Assembly (NCBI RefSeq): GCF_001679925.1
Contig: NZ_LYUZ01000001.1
Location: 166,906-217,955, forward strand
Length of the DNA: 51,050 bases
Source of the DNA: Leisingera sp. JC1
Lineage (GTDB): Bacteria; Pseudomonadota; Alphaproteobacteria; Rhodobacterales; Rhodobacteraceae
Direction of reading: 5' to 3'
The position numbers and the translations under genes are program-made. The stretch's first letter is position 1; each line of letters starts with the position of its first letter. The notes under the pieces were generated by a model, which saw only the letters and a program-made list of their open reading frames with translations, had not been told where the DNA came from and did not search any database. Of this stretch, positions 35,109-42,612 are shown piece by piece.

Positions 35109-36338
35109 TTATCCTTTGTACTTGCTTAGAACCATCGAACCGTTGGTGCCGCCAAAGCCGAAGCTGTTAGTCATCACCGAGTCGAGGCCGGCGTTTTCCA
35201 CCAGGCTGGTGGCAATCTCGCCCGGCTGGATGCCTTCGGCGAGGGTGTCGACATTGATCGACGGCGTAATGAAATCGTTGTCCAGCATCAGGAGGCAGAA
35301 GATCGCCTCCAACGCACCGGCCGCACCCTGGGCGTGACCGGTCATCGACTTGGTCGAAGAGATCGGCGGCACTCTGCCCTCGCCAAAGACACGGCGGGCG
35401 GCTTCGACTTCGCCAACATCGCCAACCGGAGTCGAGGTGCCGTGCGCGTTGATGTAATCCACCTTGCGGCCTTCCGGCAGGGTCGACAGCGCCAGGCGCA
35501 TCGCCCGCTCGCCGCCTTCGCCGGACGGCGCCACCATGTCGTGGCCGTCAGAGGTTGCCGCAAAGCCAGTCACCTCAGCATAGATCTTGGCGCCGCGGGC
35601 CAGTGCATGCTCCAGGTCTTCCAGAACCACAATGCCGCCGCCGCCGGAGATCACAAACCCGTCGCGGTCCTGATCAAAGGCGCGGGAGGCTTTTTCCGGG
35701 TCGTCGTTTTTCTTTGAGGACATCGCACCCATGGCGTCGAACAGGCAACTGAGTGTCCAGTCCAGTTCCTCGCCGCCGCCGGCAAACATCACGTCCTGCT
35801 TGCCCATCATGATCTGTTCAGCGGCATTGCCGATGCAGTGCAAGGAGGTCGAGCAGGCCGAGGTGATCGAATAGTTGATGCCCTTGATCTTGAACGCGGT
35901 CGCCAGGTTGGCGGAGATGGTCGAGGACATGCACTTCGGCACTGCAAACGGACCGATCCGCTTGGTTGCGCCGGACTTCAGCACGGTCTGATGCGCGGTC
36001 AGCATGGCAGAGGTCGACGGGCCGCCGGAGCCAGCCACCAGGCCAGTGCGCTCGTTGACCACCTGATCTTCGGACAAGCCCGCATCGGCAATCGCCTGGC
36101 TCATCGCAATATGCGCGTAGGCCGCACCGGGGCCCATGAACCGCAGGGTGCGCTTGTCCACATGCTCAGCCACGTCAATCTTCAGTGTGCCGGCCACCTG
36201 GCTGCGGAAGCCGTGCTCAGCCATTTCCGAGCTGGCAACGATGCCGGATTTTCCGGCCTTCAAAGAAGCGGTGACCTCTTCGGCATTGTTCCCGATGGAG
36301 GAGACAATCCCCAAACCGGTGACGACGACGCGGCGCAT
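35109..36338 (-). CDS. fabB: Beta-ketoacyl-ACP synthase I
   Basis: This 409-residue thiolase-fold enzyme elongates acyl-ACP by two carbons and, with FabA, is needed for unsaturated fatty acids. The active-site Cys162 lies in YSITSACSTSLH, with the catalytic histidines in INAHGTSTPVGD and KSMTGHAQGAAGALE. The ACSTSLHC pattern and position next to fabA favour FabB over FabF. It starts 45 bases after fabA ends. Confidence 0.95.
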   Translation of the reverse strand: MRRVVVTGLGIVSSIGNNAEEVTASLKAGKSGIVASSEMAEHGFRSQVAGTLKIDVAEHVDKRTLRFMGPGAAYAHIAMSQAIADAGLSEDQVVNERTGLVAGSGGPSTSAMLTAHQTVLKSGATKRIGPFAVPKCMSSTISANLATAFKIKGINYSITSACSTSLHCIGNAAEQIMMGKQDVMFAGGGEELDWTLSCLFDAMGAMSSKKNDDPEKASRAFDQDRDGFVISGGGGIVVLEDLEHALARGAKIYAEVTGFAATSDGHDMVAPSGEGGERAMRLALSTLPEGRKVDYINAHGTSTPVGDVGEVEAARRVFGEGRVPPISSTKSMTGHAQGAAGALEAIFCLLMLDNDFITPSINVDTLAEGIQPGEIATSLVENAGLDSVMTNSFGFGGTNGSMVLSKYKG

Positions 36339-36383
36339 GTGCGTACTCCTGTTTCTGTGACTTATGTCCTGCCAGAAAGCGTA

Positions 36384-36893
36384 TCAGCTTTCGGACAGGG
36401 CCACTTTCATATCTTTGACCTGATAGATCACTTCGCCGTCCGCTTCGACGATGCCGTCGGCGACACCCATGGTCAGGCGGCGGGTTTGCACGGCCTTGGT
36501 GAAGTTCACACGGTAGGTCAGCATCTTGCGGTCCGGACGGACCATGCCGGTAAGCTTCACTTCGCCTACACCCAGCGCATAGCCGCGGCCCTGCCAGCCG
36601 CGCCAGCCCAGGTTGAAGCCGGTCAGCTGCCACAGGCCATCCAGGCCCAGGCAGCCGGGCATGATCGGGTTGCCGGGGAAGTGGCAGTCAAAGAACCACA
36701 GGTTCGGGGTGATGTCGAATTCGGCAATCACATGGCCCTTGCCGTGCTCGCCGCCGTCACCGGAAATCTCGGTGATGCGGTCCATCATCAGCATCGGCGG
36801 CGCCGGCAATTGGGCGTTGCCGGGACCGAACAGCTCTCCCCGCGCGCATTTCAGCAAATCGTCCTTGTCAAAGCTGCTGGGGTAATCGGCCAT
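36384..36893 (-). CDS. fabA: 3-hydroxydecanoyl-ACP dehydratase/isomerase
   Basis: A 169-residue hotdog-fold enzyme that dehydrates 3-hydroxyacyl-ACP and isomerises trans-2- to cis-3-decenoyl-ACP, the branch point to unsaturated fatty acids. His71 ([13 protein letters not shown]) and Asp85 (LDGLWQLTG) match E. coli His70 and Asp84. I start at ATG 36893, preceded by AGGAGA. An upstream in-frame ATG at 36968 would begin within the promoter region. It leads fabA-fabB-fabI and is divergent from irr. Confidence 0.95.
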   Translation of the reverse strand: MADYPSSFDKDDLLKCARGELFGPGNAQLPAPPMLMMDRITEISGDGGEHGKGHVIAEFDITPNLWFFDCHFPGNPIMPGCLGLDGLWQLTGFNLGWRGWQGRGYALGVGEVKLTGMVRPDRKMLTYRVNFTKAVQTRRLTMGVADGIVEADGEVIYQVKDMKVALSES

Positions 36894-36921
36894 TCGGGCG
36901 CATCTCCTGCCTGAGGTTCGT

Positions 36922-36956
36922 GTATATATATCTGGATCCCTGTAACACCCGGCCAA
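36922..36956 (-). promoter_or_regulatory. Putative fabA-fabB-fabI promoter
   Basis: On the minus strand a TATATATA run (about 36923-36930) forms the -10 element. TTGGCC at 36956-36951 is a possible -35, though the spacing (about 18-20 bases) is loose. It lies about 30-60 bases upstream of the fabA start. Confidence 0.5.
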
Positions 36957-37047
36957 AGGGTCCTGCAAGGGTACCCCGCGTCACTTCCTGCACAGATTGT
37001 GCCGCAGGCGCATCGAAGGCGGCCTGCCAGCTGCGAATGAATTTCAT

Positions 37048-37079
37048 TTGAAAACCCCCGGGTGTTGCTCCTATATATA
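37048..37079 (+). promoter_or_regulatory. Putative irr promoter
   Basis: TTGAAA at 37048-37053 and TATATA at 37072-37077, separated by 18 bases, form a good sigma-70-type promoter about 30 bases before the irr start. The same divergent region carries a matching TATATATA box for fabA, and a regulator bound between the two could affect both directions. Confidence 0.62.
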
Positions 37080-37108
37080 CGGTCAGCAACGCGAAGCAGG
37101 ACCTGCTC

Positions 37109-37525
37109 ATGACGCCGAACAGCGAAGAAGTGGCCACACGCTGGCTGACAGATGCCGGGCTGAGACCGACCCGGCAGCGGGTTGCGCTCGCCGAATTGCT
37201 GGTGGGCGACGGCAAGCACCGCCATATCACCGCCGAGAGCCTGTTCGAGTCGGCTAAGAAAAACGGCGCTGCTGTGTCTTTGGCTACCGTCTACAATACC
37301 CTGCGCGCCTTCTGCGATGCCGGCGTCCTGCAGGAAATCCCGCTGGACGGCTCCAAAAGCTATTTCGACACCAATACTCACGACCACCCCCATTTCTTCT
37401 GGGAGGATGAGGGCCGCGTCAGCGATGCCCCCGCGCAGGAACTTGTGATTCACAAGCTGCCGGAAGCGCCTGAGGGGATGGAGATCGCCTCAGTCGACGT
37501 GGTGATCCGTCTGCGCAAGGTCTGA
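37109..37525 (+). CDS. irr: Fur-family iron response regulator Irr
   Basis: A 138-residue Fur-family protein. The winged helix is seen in WLTDAGLRPTRQRVALAELL and VSLATVYNTLRAFCDAGVLQE, and the histidine cluster HDHPHFFWED (His91, His93, His95) is typical of Irr, where it takes part in heme binding. In alphaproteobacteria Irr senses heme and represses or activates iron-linked genes under iron limitation. It lacks the N-terminal GCPW heme motif of Bradyrhizobium Irr. It is divergent from fabA, a placement I recall from other roseobacters. Its 3' end overlaps the convergent LysR gene by 36 bases. Confidence 0.88.
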   Translation: MTPNSEEVATRWLTDAGLRPTRQRVALAELLVGDGKHRHITAESLFESAKKNGAAVSLATVYNTLRAFCDAGVLQEIPLDGSKSYFDTNTHDHPHFFWEDEGRVSDAPAQELVIHKLPEAPEGMEIASVDVVIRLRKV

Positions 37526-38422
37526 CCCGGCGGCGCCCAGTTCCCTTTGCAAGATGCGATAGGCCTGATGGGCTGCAGAGGCCTCTGGCAGCTCTGCATG
37601 TGCGGCCAGAATCACCGGCTCTTCAGCTCCCTCATCGGTGACCCGTACTGCGCACAAGGGTTTGCCATCATAACTCATGCTGCCAGGCGGCAGACTGTAG
37701 CTGATCCCGGCGCCTTCGCCATTGGCCGCGAGGCTGCGCAACAGCTCCAGCGAATCCGCCCGGTGCGCAATCCGCGGCACCAGTCCATGCGTTTTGAACA
37801 GCCCCAGCATATGCTGCACCGACAGGCCCTCCTGCGACAGAACCAGCGGGTGCCCTGCCAGCTCTGCAAGAGAAATACCGTCGCGTGCCGCCAGCGGATG
37901 GTCCGGCGGCACCAGCGCATGCGGTGACAGCCGCTGCAATTCCGCCCGGCTGAAACCCGCGTCCAGCCCCAGGTCATAGGTGATCGCCAGATCCGCCTCA
38001 CCGTCGGACAGGGCAGTAATCAGCGGCTCAAAGCCGCAGGCCCGGTGACTGATTTCCACCTCTGGCATGGCAAGACGCAGCGCCTTCAGGGCAGGTGCCA
38101 GCAAGAAAGGGGCAAGATCGGAAAAGCAGACCAGCAGCAGACGCTGTTGCCCGGCGCTTGCTCCCTTGGGATCTTCCAGCAGGGCTGCCTGCTCCAGCAG
38201 CGCTTGGGCTTTTTCTGCAAACAGCCTGCCCTGCGGCGTCATCGCCAGCGCCGCCCCGCGGCGGCGCAGGAACAGAGGATGGCCCAGATGCTCCTCGATC
38301 CGGCTCAGCGCCGCGGAAAGCGCAGGCTGGCTGACATGCACGGCCTCCGCCGCGGCGGACAGGCTGCCATGGCGGGCCACGGCGCAGATGTATTCGTAGT
38401 GGCGCAGAGTTAAATATAACAT
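37490..38422 (-). CDS. LysR family transcriptional regulator
   Basis: A 310-residue LysR-type regulator. The N-terminal helix-turn-helix is LRHYEYICAVARHGSLSAAAEAVHVSQPALSAALSRIEEHLG. The effector domain starts at LLLVCFSDLAPFLLAPALKAL. It resembles regulators that sense small organic acids. It is divergent from the phytanoyl-CoA dioxygenase-family gene with 99 bases between starts and a palindromic site in the gap, so that gene is the likely target. Its last 36 bases overlap the 3' end of irr on the other strand, so the two transcripts are antisense there. Confidence 0.9.
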   Translation of the reverse strand: MLYLTLRHYEYICAVARHGSLSAAAEAVHVSQPALSAALSRIEEHLGHPLFLRRRGAALAMTPQGRLFAEKAQALLEQAALLEDPKGASAGQQRLLLVCFSDLAPFLLAPALKALRLAMPEVEISHRACGFEPLITALSDGEADLAITYDLGLDAGFSRAELQRLSPHALVPPDHPLAARDGISLAELAGHPLVLSQEGLSVQHMLGLFKTHGLVPRIAHRADSLELLRSLAANGEGAGISYSLPPGSMSYDGKPLCAVRVTDEGAEEPVILAAHAELPEASAAHQAYRILQRELGAAGSDLAQTDHHVD

Positions 38423-38433
38423 GGATCGAAGGG

Positions 38434-38448
38434 TATCTTAGAAAGATA
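38434..38448. promoter_or_regulatory. Candidate LysR operator (TATCTT-N3-AAGATA)
   Basis: A perfect inverted repeat with 6-base arms and a 3-base AGA centre, which also fits the LysR T-N11-A pattern. It lies 12 bases upstream of the LysR start codon and 74 bases upstream of the dioxygenase gene, the expected position for an autorepressing activator site. Confidence 0.6.
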
Positions 38449-38521
38449 TTATTTGAAACTATGCCTGTGCCGCGGCAGGAATGGCGCATCAGAATTGCAT
38501 CATTCAGCAGCGGAGACAGCA

Positions 38522-39319
38522 ATGGTCCACCCTCTCATCACCCCGGAGCATGTCGAACAATTTCAGCGTGATGGCGTTGTGCTGATCCGCGGACTGTTCG
38601 CGGAACAGGTTGACCTGCTGCGCGCAGGCGTCGCTGCAAATATGGAAAACCCCGGGCCTTATGCCTCGAACAACGAAAAGGCGGGCCAGACCGGGCGGTT
38701 CTTTGACGACTACTGCAACTGGACCCGCATTCCTGAATTTCAGCAGGCCATCGAACAGTCGCCGGTGGCCGAAGTTGCTGCCGATCTGATGAAATCTACC
38801 TCGGTGCAGATGTTCCATGACCATGTGCTGGTCAAGGAACCGGGCACCTCGATGCCGACCCCCTGGCATCAGGATGGCCCTTACTACTTCGTTGAGGGCA
38901 GCCAGACAATCAGCTTCTGGTCGCCGCTGGATGAGGTAAAGGACGCGACCCTGCGCTGTGTGGCCGGTTCGCACAAATGGGAGAAGGAAGTGCTGCCGAC
39001 CCGCTGGGTGTCAGAAGAGGATTTTTTCCCGGATGAGGGCCAGTATATGCCGGTCCCGGATCCGGATGCCGAAGGCATGACCGTGCTGGAATACCCGATG
39101 CAGCCCGGTGACGCAGTGGCCTTCAACTACAAGATCCTGCACGGCGCTCGCGGCAATACCTCCACGTCGCGCCGCCGCGCATTCTCGCTGAGGCTGGTGG
39201 GCGACGATGCCCGCTATGTGGAGCGCCCGGGCCGCACCTCGCCGCCGTTCCCGGGCCACGAGATGCAGCCAGGCCAGCGCCTGCGCGAGGATTGGTTCCC
39301 GATCCTGCTGCAGCGGTAA
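38522..39319 (+). CDS. Phytanoyl-CoA dioxygenase (PhyH) family protein
   Basis: A 265-residue Fe(II)/2-oxoglutarate dioxygenase of the PhyH family. The iron triad is His116 and Asp118 (PWHQDGPYYF) with His207 (YKILHGARGN). An arginine-rich segment around residue 215 (SRRRAFSLR) probably binds 2-oxoglutarate. I start at ATG 38522 with GGAGA upstream, because the conserved domain begins immediately after. Such enzymes hydroxylate carboxylic acids, ectoine-type osmolytes or halogenated compounds; this substrate is unknown. The divergent LysR gene is the likely regulator. Confidence 0.87.
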   Translation: MVHPLITPEHVEQFQRDGVVLIRGLFAEQVDLLRAGVAANMENPGPYASNNEKAGQTGRFFDDYCNWTRIPEFQQAIEQSPVAEVAADLMKSTSVQMFHDHVLVKEPGTSMPTPWHQDGPYYFVEGSQTISFWSPLDEVKDATLRCVAGSHKWEKEVLPTRWVSEEDFFPDEGQYMPVPDPDAEGMTVLEYPMQPGDAVAFNYKILHGARGNTSTSRRRAFSLRLVGDDARYVERPGRTSPPFPGHEMQPGQRLREDWFPILLQR

Positions 39320-39322
39320 GGG

Positions 39323-39375
39323 GAGGGGGCGTTGCCCCCTCAGGCCTTTGGCCTTCACCCCCAGAGTATTTTAAG
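39323..39375. repeat. Roseobacter-type intergenic hairpin element (terminator-like)
   Basis: GAGGGGGC / GCCCCCTC (39323-39330 and 39334-39341, 8-base stem, GTT loop) is followed by AGGCC-TTT-GGCCT (39342-39354) and then CACCCCCAGAGTATTTT. I recognise this double hairpin plus CACCCCC tail as a motif that recurs in Rhodobacteraceae intergenic regions. It can serve as a terminator for the dioxygenase gene, and perhaps for the convergent radical SAM gene. Confidence 0.6.
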
Positions 39376-39397
39376 AAAGTTGATAAACTCGCCGGGG

Positions 39398-40438
39398 TTA
39401 CTTTTTCAGATCGCGGCGGATGCCCATGTTCTCGGCGTTCGAAAATGAACAGGTCTTGCAGATGCCGAACTGCTTGAGAAAGCCGCGCTTTCGGGCGCGG
39501 GCGGCCTCGTCAGAGCGGTAAGCGGCCAGGAAGCCGTCCTGTCCGACGTTCGGCAGCTGGATCACCTGGTCATAGTCGATGCAGCACAGGCCCAGATCCC
39601 CGTTCCAGAACACCACCGACTGGAACAGCGGCACTGTGCACATGGCATGGCTGGTGTGGCGCGGGTGGCGGCGCAACTCCTTCTGGCGCGGCAGGAAGTG
39701 GGCAAATTCGCGTTTCTGGTCGGCAGAGGTGTAAGAGCCGATCGAGAAGGTCTTGAACCGGACCCGGTCAAAACCGGCCACCTTGGCCCAGGCCTCCATT
39801 TCGTCCATCTGGGGTTCGGAGTAGCTGGTCAGCAACGTCTGCAGCACGGTAACCGGAGATTTGGAGCCGATCTGTTTTTTGATGTTCAGGAATTCCTCAA
39901 TGCTGGCTTTGACGTCATCAAAGTCGGAATTGACCCGGTAGGTCTCCTGCGCTTCCTTGGAAAACCCGTCCATGCAGAGATTGACGCGCGCCAGTCCGGA
40001 ACGGATCAGCCGCTCGCTCATTTCCGGAGTAAGCCGGGTGGCGTTGGTCGACAGGTAAGTGTCATGGCCGTTTTCATGCGCATAGGCGATGAAATCGGGC
40101 AAATCCTTGTGCAGCGTCGGCTCACCCGAAAAACTGAAATAAATGGCAGGTTTTTCCCGCTGGTCCTTGAAATCGTCGATGATCTTGCGGAACACATGCG
40201 GCTTCATCATGCCGCGCTTGCGCTTCATCGCAAAGGTCACCGGGCAGACCGGGCAGCGCAGGTTGCAGCTGTTGGTTGCATCGATGATGATGATCTTGGG
40301 CGGACGCCGGAAATAGGCCAGGGGCAGGAACCGGGCCAGGAAATGCAGTGCCCGCTCGTGCAGCCCGGGGGGATTGTCCGGCAGGTCTGGCTGCGCAGAA
40401 ACCGGCTTGAGGTCCGGGGCGGGAGTGAGGTCTTGCAT
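39398..40438 (-). CDS. Radical SAM/SPASM domain protein
   Basis: A 346-residue protein. The radical SAM cluster cysteines are Cys58, Cys62 and Cys65 (NSCNLRCPVC), followed by SFSGEPTLHKDLP for SAM binding. A C-terminal SPASM-like region has CTVPLFQSVVFWNGDLGLCCIDY and ICKTCSFSNAENM, giving cysteines for an auxiliary iron-sulfur cluster. I start at ATG 40438; an in-frame upstream ATG adds a poorly conserved leader. SPASM enzymes modify peptides or other enzymes. No precursor peptide gene is visible nearby, so the substrate is unknown. Confidence 0.85.
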   Translation of the reverse strand: MQDLTPAPDLKPVSAQPDLPDNPPGLHERALHFLARFLPLAYFRRPPKIIIIDATNSCNLRCPVCPVTFAMKRKRGMMKPHVFRKIIDDFKDQREKPAIYFSFSGEPTLHKDLPDFIAYAHENGHDTYLSTNATRLTPEMSERLIRSGLARVNLCMDGFSKEAQETYRVNSDFDDVKASIEEFLNIKKQIGSKSPVTVLQTLLTSYSEPQMDEMEAWAKVAGFDRVRFKTFSIGSYTSADQKREFAHFLPRQKELRRHPRHTSHAMCTVPLFQSVVFWNGDLGLCCIDYDQVIQLPNVGQDGFLAAYRSDEAARARKRGFLKQFGICKTCSFSNAENMGIRRDLKK

Positions 40439-40605
40439 CTGGCCGTCTCCGAATTGTGCGTGCGGGATCAACCTTAATGGCCGTGGCCCGCGTGGCAAGT
40501 GCCTGACTGGTAACGCTGCGTGAGCAAATCGTGTGTCCCGGAGGCAATCGGAGCGGTGGCCCGAGCGCGCCGGTGGGTTACCAGCGGCACGCCTCAGGCA
40601 AAACA

Positions 40606-40649
40606 GGCCGGACGACGGCTTACCCCCCCGGAAAAACCGTCATCCGGCC
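40606..40649. terminator. Long inverted repeat downstream of DUF1328 gene
   Basis: GGCCGGA-C-GACGG (40606-40618) pairs with CCGTC-A-TCCGGCC (40637-40649), 12 of 13 positions, around an 18-base loop. A smaller GGGCT/AGCCC hairpin follows at 40663-40677. Either may end transcription of the minus-strand DUF1328 gene. The U-runs are weak, so confidence is limited. Confidence 0.4.
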
Positions 40650-40700
40650 CCGCGTTATCCAAGGGCTGAAAAAGCCCCGGAACGCAGTGTCAGTATGATA

Positions 40701-40874
40701 TTAAACGGGCGGCTTTCCCTTCATTGCGCGCGCAACCATCGCGACAACGAAGAGGATCAGGAAAATGACGAACAGGATCTTTGCAATGCCGGCAGAGGCG
40801 CCCGCGATGCCACCGAACCCGAGCAGCGCTGCGACCAATGCGATCACCAGAAATGTAAGTGCCCAACCAAGCAT
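40701..40874 (-). CDS. DUF1328 small membrane protein (copy A)
   Basis: A 57-residue membrane protein of the YtjA/DUF1328 family. Two hydrophobic helices ([21 protein letters not shown] and [19 protein letters not shown]) flank the conserved [14 protein letters not shown] turn. AAGGAGA precedes ATG 40874. DUF1328 genes often sit in stress regulons of proteobacteria, but their biochemical role is unknown. An EcfG-type promoter lies at 40924-40948, so it may be GSR-controlled separately from the upstream CxxC protein. A second copy lies at 42321. Confidence 0.85.
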   Translation of the reverse strand: MLGWALTFLVIALVAALLGFGGIAGASAGIAKILFVIFLILFVVAMVARAMKGKPPV

Positions 40875-40913
40875 GTCGTTTCTCCTTTTCAACGGGGCTG
40901 CCGGAAGCAGCGG

Positions 40914-41333
40914 TCAGAATATCAACCCGCAGACACCGGTTTTGTTCCCAGACCGTTCGTCCGGGGGGATCAGATGCCCCATGATCATTCGCGTTGAAAC
41001 GGGCCTGGAGAGCACCGGCCACCGAAGCATCTGGGATTGCCTTTCCATTTCCCCCTCGGCTGTACTGCCCAACAGGACCAGCCTTCCGCCGCGGCTGCGA
41101 ACGGTCTGGTCAATCTTCAAGCGGGCTACCATTTCGGAGCCGCACTCCATGAAAGCCACTGCGATTCTGCGATAGCGCGACAGGACCGGCAGCGCCGCTT
41201 CCTGGCCCTTGTGCACGCTGATCTCTGCAACAGGATCAAAGTCCAGAATGGCGTCGCAGATATCGCAGGTGACCAGATAATTTCCGGACGCAATCAGGTA
41301 GACATGCGCGCATTCGCGGTTCTGCCGCTCCAT
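40914..41333 (-). CDS. Hypothetical protein with N-terminal CxxC motif
   Basis: A 139-residue protein I do not recognise. VTCDICDAILDFDP carries Cys23-x2-Cys26 and two further cysteines occur later (FMECGSE and VCGLIF at the end), suggesting metal or redox binding. I start at ATG 41333, preceded by GGGGAG, because an upstream extension overlaps the divergent Crp/Fnr gene. Its place opposite a Crp/Fnr regulator with a CxxC motif suggests linked function, but this is inference. Confidence 0.68.
   Translation of the reverse strand: MERQNRECAHVYLIASGNYLVTCDICDAILDFDPVAEISVHKGQEAALPVLSRYRRIAVAFMECGSEMVARLKIDQTVRSRGGRLVLLGSTAEGEMERQSQMLRWPVLSRPVSTRMIMGHLIPPDERSGNKTGVCGLIF
40924..40948 (-). promoter_or_regulatory. 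Candidate EcfG promoter for DUF1328 copy A (GGAAC-N16-GGTT)
   Basis: Minus-strand GGAAC (40948-40944), 16 bases, then GGTT (40927-40924). It lies about 50 bases upstream of the DUF1328 start, inside the 3' end of the CxxC-protein gene. The -10 differs from consensus CGTT at its first base but matches the other DUF1328 promoter and the PRC-barrel promoter. Confidence 0.55.
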
Positions 41334-41363
41334 AGCTTCGCTCCCCCTAAGGCTTGCGATTTT

Positions 41364-41388
41364 GGAACTTTTGGGCCTCACGCGCATT
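41364..41388 (+). promoter_or_regulatory. Weak EcfG-like promoter before Crp/Fnr gene (GGAAC-N16-CATT)
   Basis: GGAAC at 41364-41368 and CATT at 41385-41388, 16 bases apart, lie 33 bases before the Crp/Fnr start. The -10 has one mismatch to CGTT. It is the weakest of the set and may be chance. Confidence 0.35.
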
Positions 41389-41420
41389 AAACTGTGACAT
41401 AGAGCCGAAGGGGAACGACG

Positions 41421-42152
41421 ATGTCTGCGACCGCCTGCCAGAACTGCCCGCTGCGCAAACGTGCCATTTTCACACCAATGTCGCGCGAGGAGGTCACCTT
41501 CACTCAATCCTTCAAAACCGGTGAAATGGTGGTGGATGCAGGCACAACCATCCTGCTGGAAGGGTCAAACAGCCCGCAGCTCTTTACTGTCCTCAAGGGC
41601 ATGGGCACGCGCTACAAAACCTTGGAAAACGGTCGGCGGCAGGTGATCAATTTTTTGTTCCCGGGCGATTTTGCCGGTTTGCAGGCAGGACTGATGGGCG
41701 AGATGAAGCATTCCGTCGAAGCCACCACCAGCATGACGCTCTGCGTGTTCCGCCGCTCGGCGCTGTTTGAACTTTTTCAGCTCCATCCAGAACGCGCGTA
41801 TGACCTGACGTGGATTGCCGCGGTAGAGGAGCACTTCCTTGGCGAGACCATTGCCTCGCTAGGCCAGCGCGATGCACGGCAGCGCATCTCCTGGGCGCTG
41901 GTACGGATCTACGAACGGCTGAAGGCCGTCGGGATGGAGATCAAGAATGCGGTGCCGCTTCCCTTCCGCCAGCAGGACCTTGCGGATGCGCTGGGGCTGT
42001 CCCTGGTGCACACAAACAAGATGCTGAAAACCCTGCGCGATGCCAAGCTGGCGGAATGGCAGAACGGGATGCTGAAGATCAGAAATATCCCAGCGCTCGC
42101 CGAAATGGCGCTGATCGAGGAATCCGCCCCTGATATCCGGCCGCTCATCTGA
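41421..42152 (+). CDS. Crp/Fnr family transcriptional regulator
   Basis: A 243-residue Crp/Fnr-family regulator. The N-terminus has CQNCPLRKRAIF with Cys6 and Cys9, but the third and fourth cysteines of a classic FNR iron-sulfur cluster are not in place, so oxygen sensing through a 4Fe-4S cluster is doubtful. A cyclic-nucleotide-type beta barrel follows. The C-terminal helix-turn-helix is FRQQDLADALGLSLVHTNKMLKTLRDAKL. It resembles the Crp/Fnr proteins that sit inside alphaproteobacterial stress regulons. It is divergent from the CxxC protein gene and upstream of DUF1328 copy B. Confidence 0.85.
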   Translation: MSATACQNCPLRKRAIFTPMSREEVTFTQSFKTGEMVVDAGTTILLEGSNSPQLFTVLKGMGTRYKTLENGRRQVINFLFPGDFAGLQAGLMGEMKHSVEATTSMTLCVFRRSALFELFQLHPERAYDLTWIAAVEEHFLGETIASLGQRDARQRISWALVRIYERLKAVGMEIKNAVPLPFRQQDLADALGLSLVHTNKMLKTLRDAKLAEWQNGMLKIRNIPALAEMALIEESAPDIRPLI

Positions 42153-42261
42153 CGAGGCTGCAAACGGTCTGCCTGCTGGCCATTATGATTGAGCAAGTGC
42201 ATTGCCCGGCGCCCTGCAGGGCCGCCGCAACGATTTTCAGAAAATGTGCGCCCCGCGGAAT

Positions 42262-42286
42262 GGAACAATTCTAATGGCCGCGGGTT
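42262..42286 (+). promoter_or_regulatory. Candidate EcfG promoter for DUF1328 copy B (GGAAC-N16-GGTT)
   Basis: GGAAC at 42262-42266, 16 bases, GGTT at 42283-42286, about 35 bases upstream of the DUF1328 start. The -10 context GCGGGTTGGGT matches that of the PRC-barrel promoter almost exactly, which supports a real shared element. Confidence 0.6.
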
Positions 42287-42320
42287 GGGTAGGTGAAACC
42301 CGCAACAGAAAGGAGATGGC

Positions 42321-42491
42321 ATGCTTTACTGGGCAATTGTCTTCCTGGCCGTTGCAATCATCGCCGGCGTCTTCGGATTTAGCGGCATTGCCACGGCCTC
42401 TGCAGGGATCGCACAGATCCTGTTCTACATCTTTCTGCTCCTCTTTGCGGCAGCCTTGATCGTCCGGCTGCTTCGCGGCGCTTCCCGCTGA
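42321..42491 (+). CDS. DUF1328 small membrane protein (copy B)
   Basis: A 56-residue membrane protein of the same family as the one at 40701. Helix one ([19 protein letters not shown]) and helix two ([19 protein letters not shown]) flank [12 protein letters not shown], the family turn. AGGAGA at 42311-42316 and a GGAAC-N16-GGTT promoter precede it. Having two DUF1328 genes about 1.4 kb apart, each behind a similar promoter, suggests duplication or paralogue retention in the stress response. Function unknown. Confidence 0.85.
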   Translation: MLYWAIVFLAVAIIAGVFGFSGIATASAGIAQILFYIFLLLFAAALIVRLLRGASR

Positions 42492-42545
42492 AGGCCAAGG
42501 CGTGTGGTGTTTCGATAGACGCCGGCCTTCTGCCGCTGACCGGGC

Positions 42546-42570
42546 GGAACAATCAGTACCCGCCTGCGTT
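42546..42570 (+). promoter_or_regulatory. EcfG promoter for dps (GGAAC-N16-CGTT)
   Basis: Exact match: GGAAC at 42546-42550, 16 bases, CGTT at 42567-42570, 42 bases before the dps ATG. It has the consensus of the alphaproteobacterial general stress sigma factor. Confidence 0.8.
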
Positions 42571-42612
42571 TCCACTAACGTGAATACCTTGCAACAGGAA
42601 AAGGAGTTTCCC

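Noticed and set aside
35838-36914. 358-codon plus-strand frame opposite fabB and fabA
   Set aside because: fabB and fabA are certain on the minus strand; the antisense frame resembles no family.
41364-41388. GGAAC-N16-CATT before the Crp/Fnr gene as a firm EcfG promoter
   Set aside because: One mismatch in the four-base -10 and no shared flank with the other sites; kept only as a weak candidate.
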